Assembly: GCA_002709185.1 (NCBI GenBank)
Contig: PAQB01000007.1
Coordinates: 1 to 7,665 of the forward strand
From: Flavobacteriaceae bacterium
GTDB taxonomy: Bacteria; Bacteroidota; Bacteroidia; Flavobacteriales; Flavobacteriaceae
DNA: 7,665 nucleotides
Direction of reading: 5' to 3'
Every line of letters starts with the position of its first letter. Position 1 is the first letter of the stretch. Of this stretch, positions 6,580 to 7,665 are shown in pieces. The notes under the pieces are model-generated. The model ran no database searches and was not told where the DNA came from. It was given only the letters and a program-made list of their open reading frames with translations. The translations under genes and the position numbers were made by a program.

Positions 6580-7665
6580 ATGAAAAGAAGAGATTTTTTA
6601 ACTAAAAGTTCCCTTGCCAGTAGCTTGCTAATGGTTCCTAATTTCATGAAAGCTTTTGAAGGTTTGGATCCGGTATCACTTGGCCATAAGAAATTAGTAC
6701 TCATCCAATTATCAGGTGGTAATGACGGCTTGAATACCATTATTCCATACAGAAATGATTTGTACTACAAACACAGACCCAGCATTTCAATTCCTAAAAA
6801 TAAATTGATTGATGTGAATGGGGAATTGGGTTTCAATGAAAATTTGGGCCCTTTAAAATTGCTTTACGACAAAGGCTATTTATCAATCATCAATAATGTT
6901 GGATATCCCAATCCAAACAGATCCCATTTTAGGTCAACAGATATTTGGCAAACAGCCAGTAGTTCTTCTGAGTATCTGGACACTGGATGGATGGGCAGAT
7001 ACATCGACCAATACGGTAAAAATCCGCACAGTGGTATTGAGGTAGACGACTCTCTGTCGCTAATTATGAAAGGTGAAACAATGAATGGTATCGCGACAAG
7101 AGACGCTAAAAAAATGTTTAACAATACCAAAACGCCTTTCTTTGGTAAAGTTTTAGAGACGCAAACAGCATCGCATTTGAGTGAACACAACTTAGGCTAT
7201 TTGTACAAAACAATGGTGAGTGCAAAATCTTCTGCCAAGTATATTTATGAAACCTCTAAAACTTCAAAAAGTACAAAGACATACCCAAATAATGCTTTTG
7301 CAAAACAATTAAAAACCACTGCGGAGTTTATTAACTCGGGCCTAGAGACCAAGGTTTATTATGTTTCAATGGGAGGTTTCGATACCCATGCTTACCAATC
7401 TAACAGACAGGCACGATTGCTAAAAACCTATGCCCAGGCCATGGATGTATTTGTAAATGATCTAGAGGCCTCAGATAGCTTCAAAGACACCCTAGTTGTT
7501 ACATTTTCAGAATTTGGAAGGCGTGTCCAGCAAAATGCAGCCGCTGGCACAGACCACGGGGCTGCAAGCAACCTTTTTATTATAGGTAAAAATCTCAGAA
7601 AACCTGGTTTTTACAATTCCAGCCCCGATTTAAGTAACTTAGATGGGAATGGCGATTTGAAGTAT
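6580..7665 (+). CDS. DUF1501 family protein with Tat-like leader (3' truncated)
   Basis: The frame runs from the ATG at 6580 to the last base without a stop; 362 residues are visible and a few tens of C-terminal residues are probably missing. The N-terminus MKRRDFLTKSSLASSLLMVP is a twin-arginine type leader (RRDFL plus a weakly hydrophobic stretch), predicting export as a folded protein. DUF1501 motifs seen: QLSGGNDGLNT (43-53), HFRSTDIWQTA (116-126), GGFDTH (265-270), TFSEFGRRVQQN (308-319) and GTDHG (323-327). From memory, DUF1501 is grouped with the alkaline phosphatase/sulfatase superfamily; the Asp/His-rich GGND, GGFDTH and GTDHG motifs fit a metal site, but no substrate is known and the family's usual nucleophile is not evident here. 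It lies 10 bp after DUF1800, so the two are co-transcribed. Family call secure; activity is inference. Confidence 0.92.
   Translation, partial: MKRRDFLTKSSLASSLLMVPNFMKAFEGLDPVSLGHKKLVLIQLSGGNDGLNTIIPYRNDLYYKHRPSISIPKNKLIDVNGELGFNENLGPLKLLYDKGYLSIINNVGYPNPNRSHFRSTDIWQTASSSSEYLDTGWMGRYIDQYGKNPHSGIEVDDSLSLIMKGETMNGIATRDAKKMFNNTKTPFFGKVLETQTASHLSEHNLGYLYKTMVSAKSSAKYIYETSKTSKSTKTYPNNAFAKQLKTTAEFINSGLETKVYYVSMGGFDTHAYQSNRQARLLKTYAQAMDVFVNDLEASDSFKDTLVVTFSEFGRRVQQNAAAGTDHGAASNLFIIGKNLRKPGFYNSSPDLSNLDGNGDLKY

Overview
The window looks like an accessory region of a Bacteroidota (Flavobacteriia-type, probably marine) genome. Evidence for this: a type IX secretion (T9SS) C-terminal sorting domain, AT-rich coding sequence, start codons without Shine-Dalgarno motifs but with A/T-rich leaders, and proteins whose sequence style matches flavobacterial families (GH10 xylanase, GPH-family symporter, GH43, and a DUF1800/DUF1501 pair). 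All six genes lie on the + strand. No RNA gene, insertion sequence, CRISPR array or integration site is visible.

Region 1 (1-5103) is a tightly packed xylan-utilisation block with gaps of 22, 18 and 5 bp, so it is probably one transcript that begins upstream of the window. It holds the 3' part of a T9SS-exported surface protein with two carbohydrate-binding-like modules embedded in a beta-helix/'choice-of-anchor Q' scaffold. This is followed by an exported GH10 endo-beta-1,4-xylanase, a 12-helix GPH-type cation symporter for glycosides, and a leaderless GH43 enzyme of the beta-xylosidase/alpha-L-arabinofuranosidase type. Read together: xylan is bound at the cell surface, cut outside the cytoplasm by GH10, the short xylo-oligosaccharides are imported by the symporter, and GH43 releases pentoses in the cytoplasm. 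No SusC/SusD pair or regulator is in view; either may lie upstream.

Region 2 (5104-5183) is the only real intergenic gap. It is very AT-rich, has no convincing GC-rich terminator, and contains an 8-bp perfect inverted repeat with a 2-bp spacer just upstream of the next start codon. It also has a weak match to the Bacteroidota -7 promoter element.

Region 3 (5184-7665) holds a DUF1800 protein followed after 10 bp by a DUF1501 protein cut by the window end. This pair is conserved but of unknown function. Here the DUF1501 member has a Tat-like leader, the DUF1800 member has no signal peptide, and DUF1800 appears to have lost two histidines in its usual FW-H-x-H-F motif. This pair, next to a xylan locus, is the least understood part of the window. 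The xylan genes themselves are well explained by known families.
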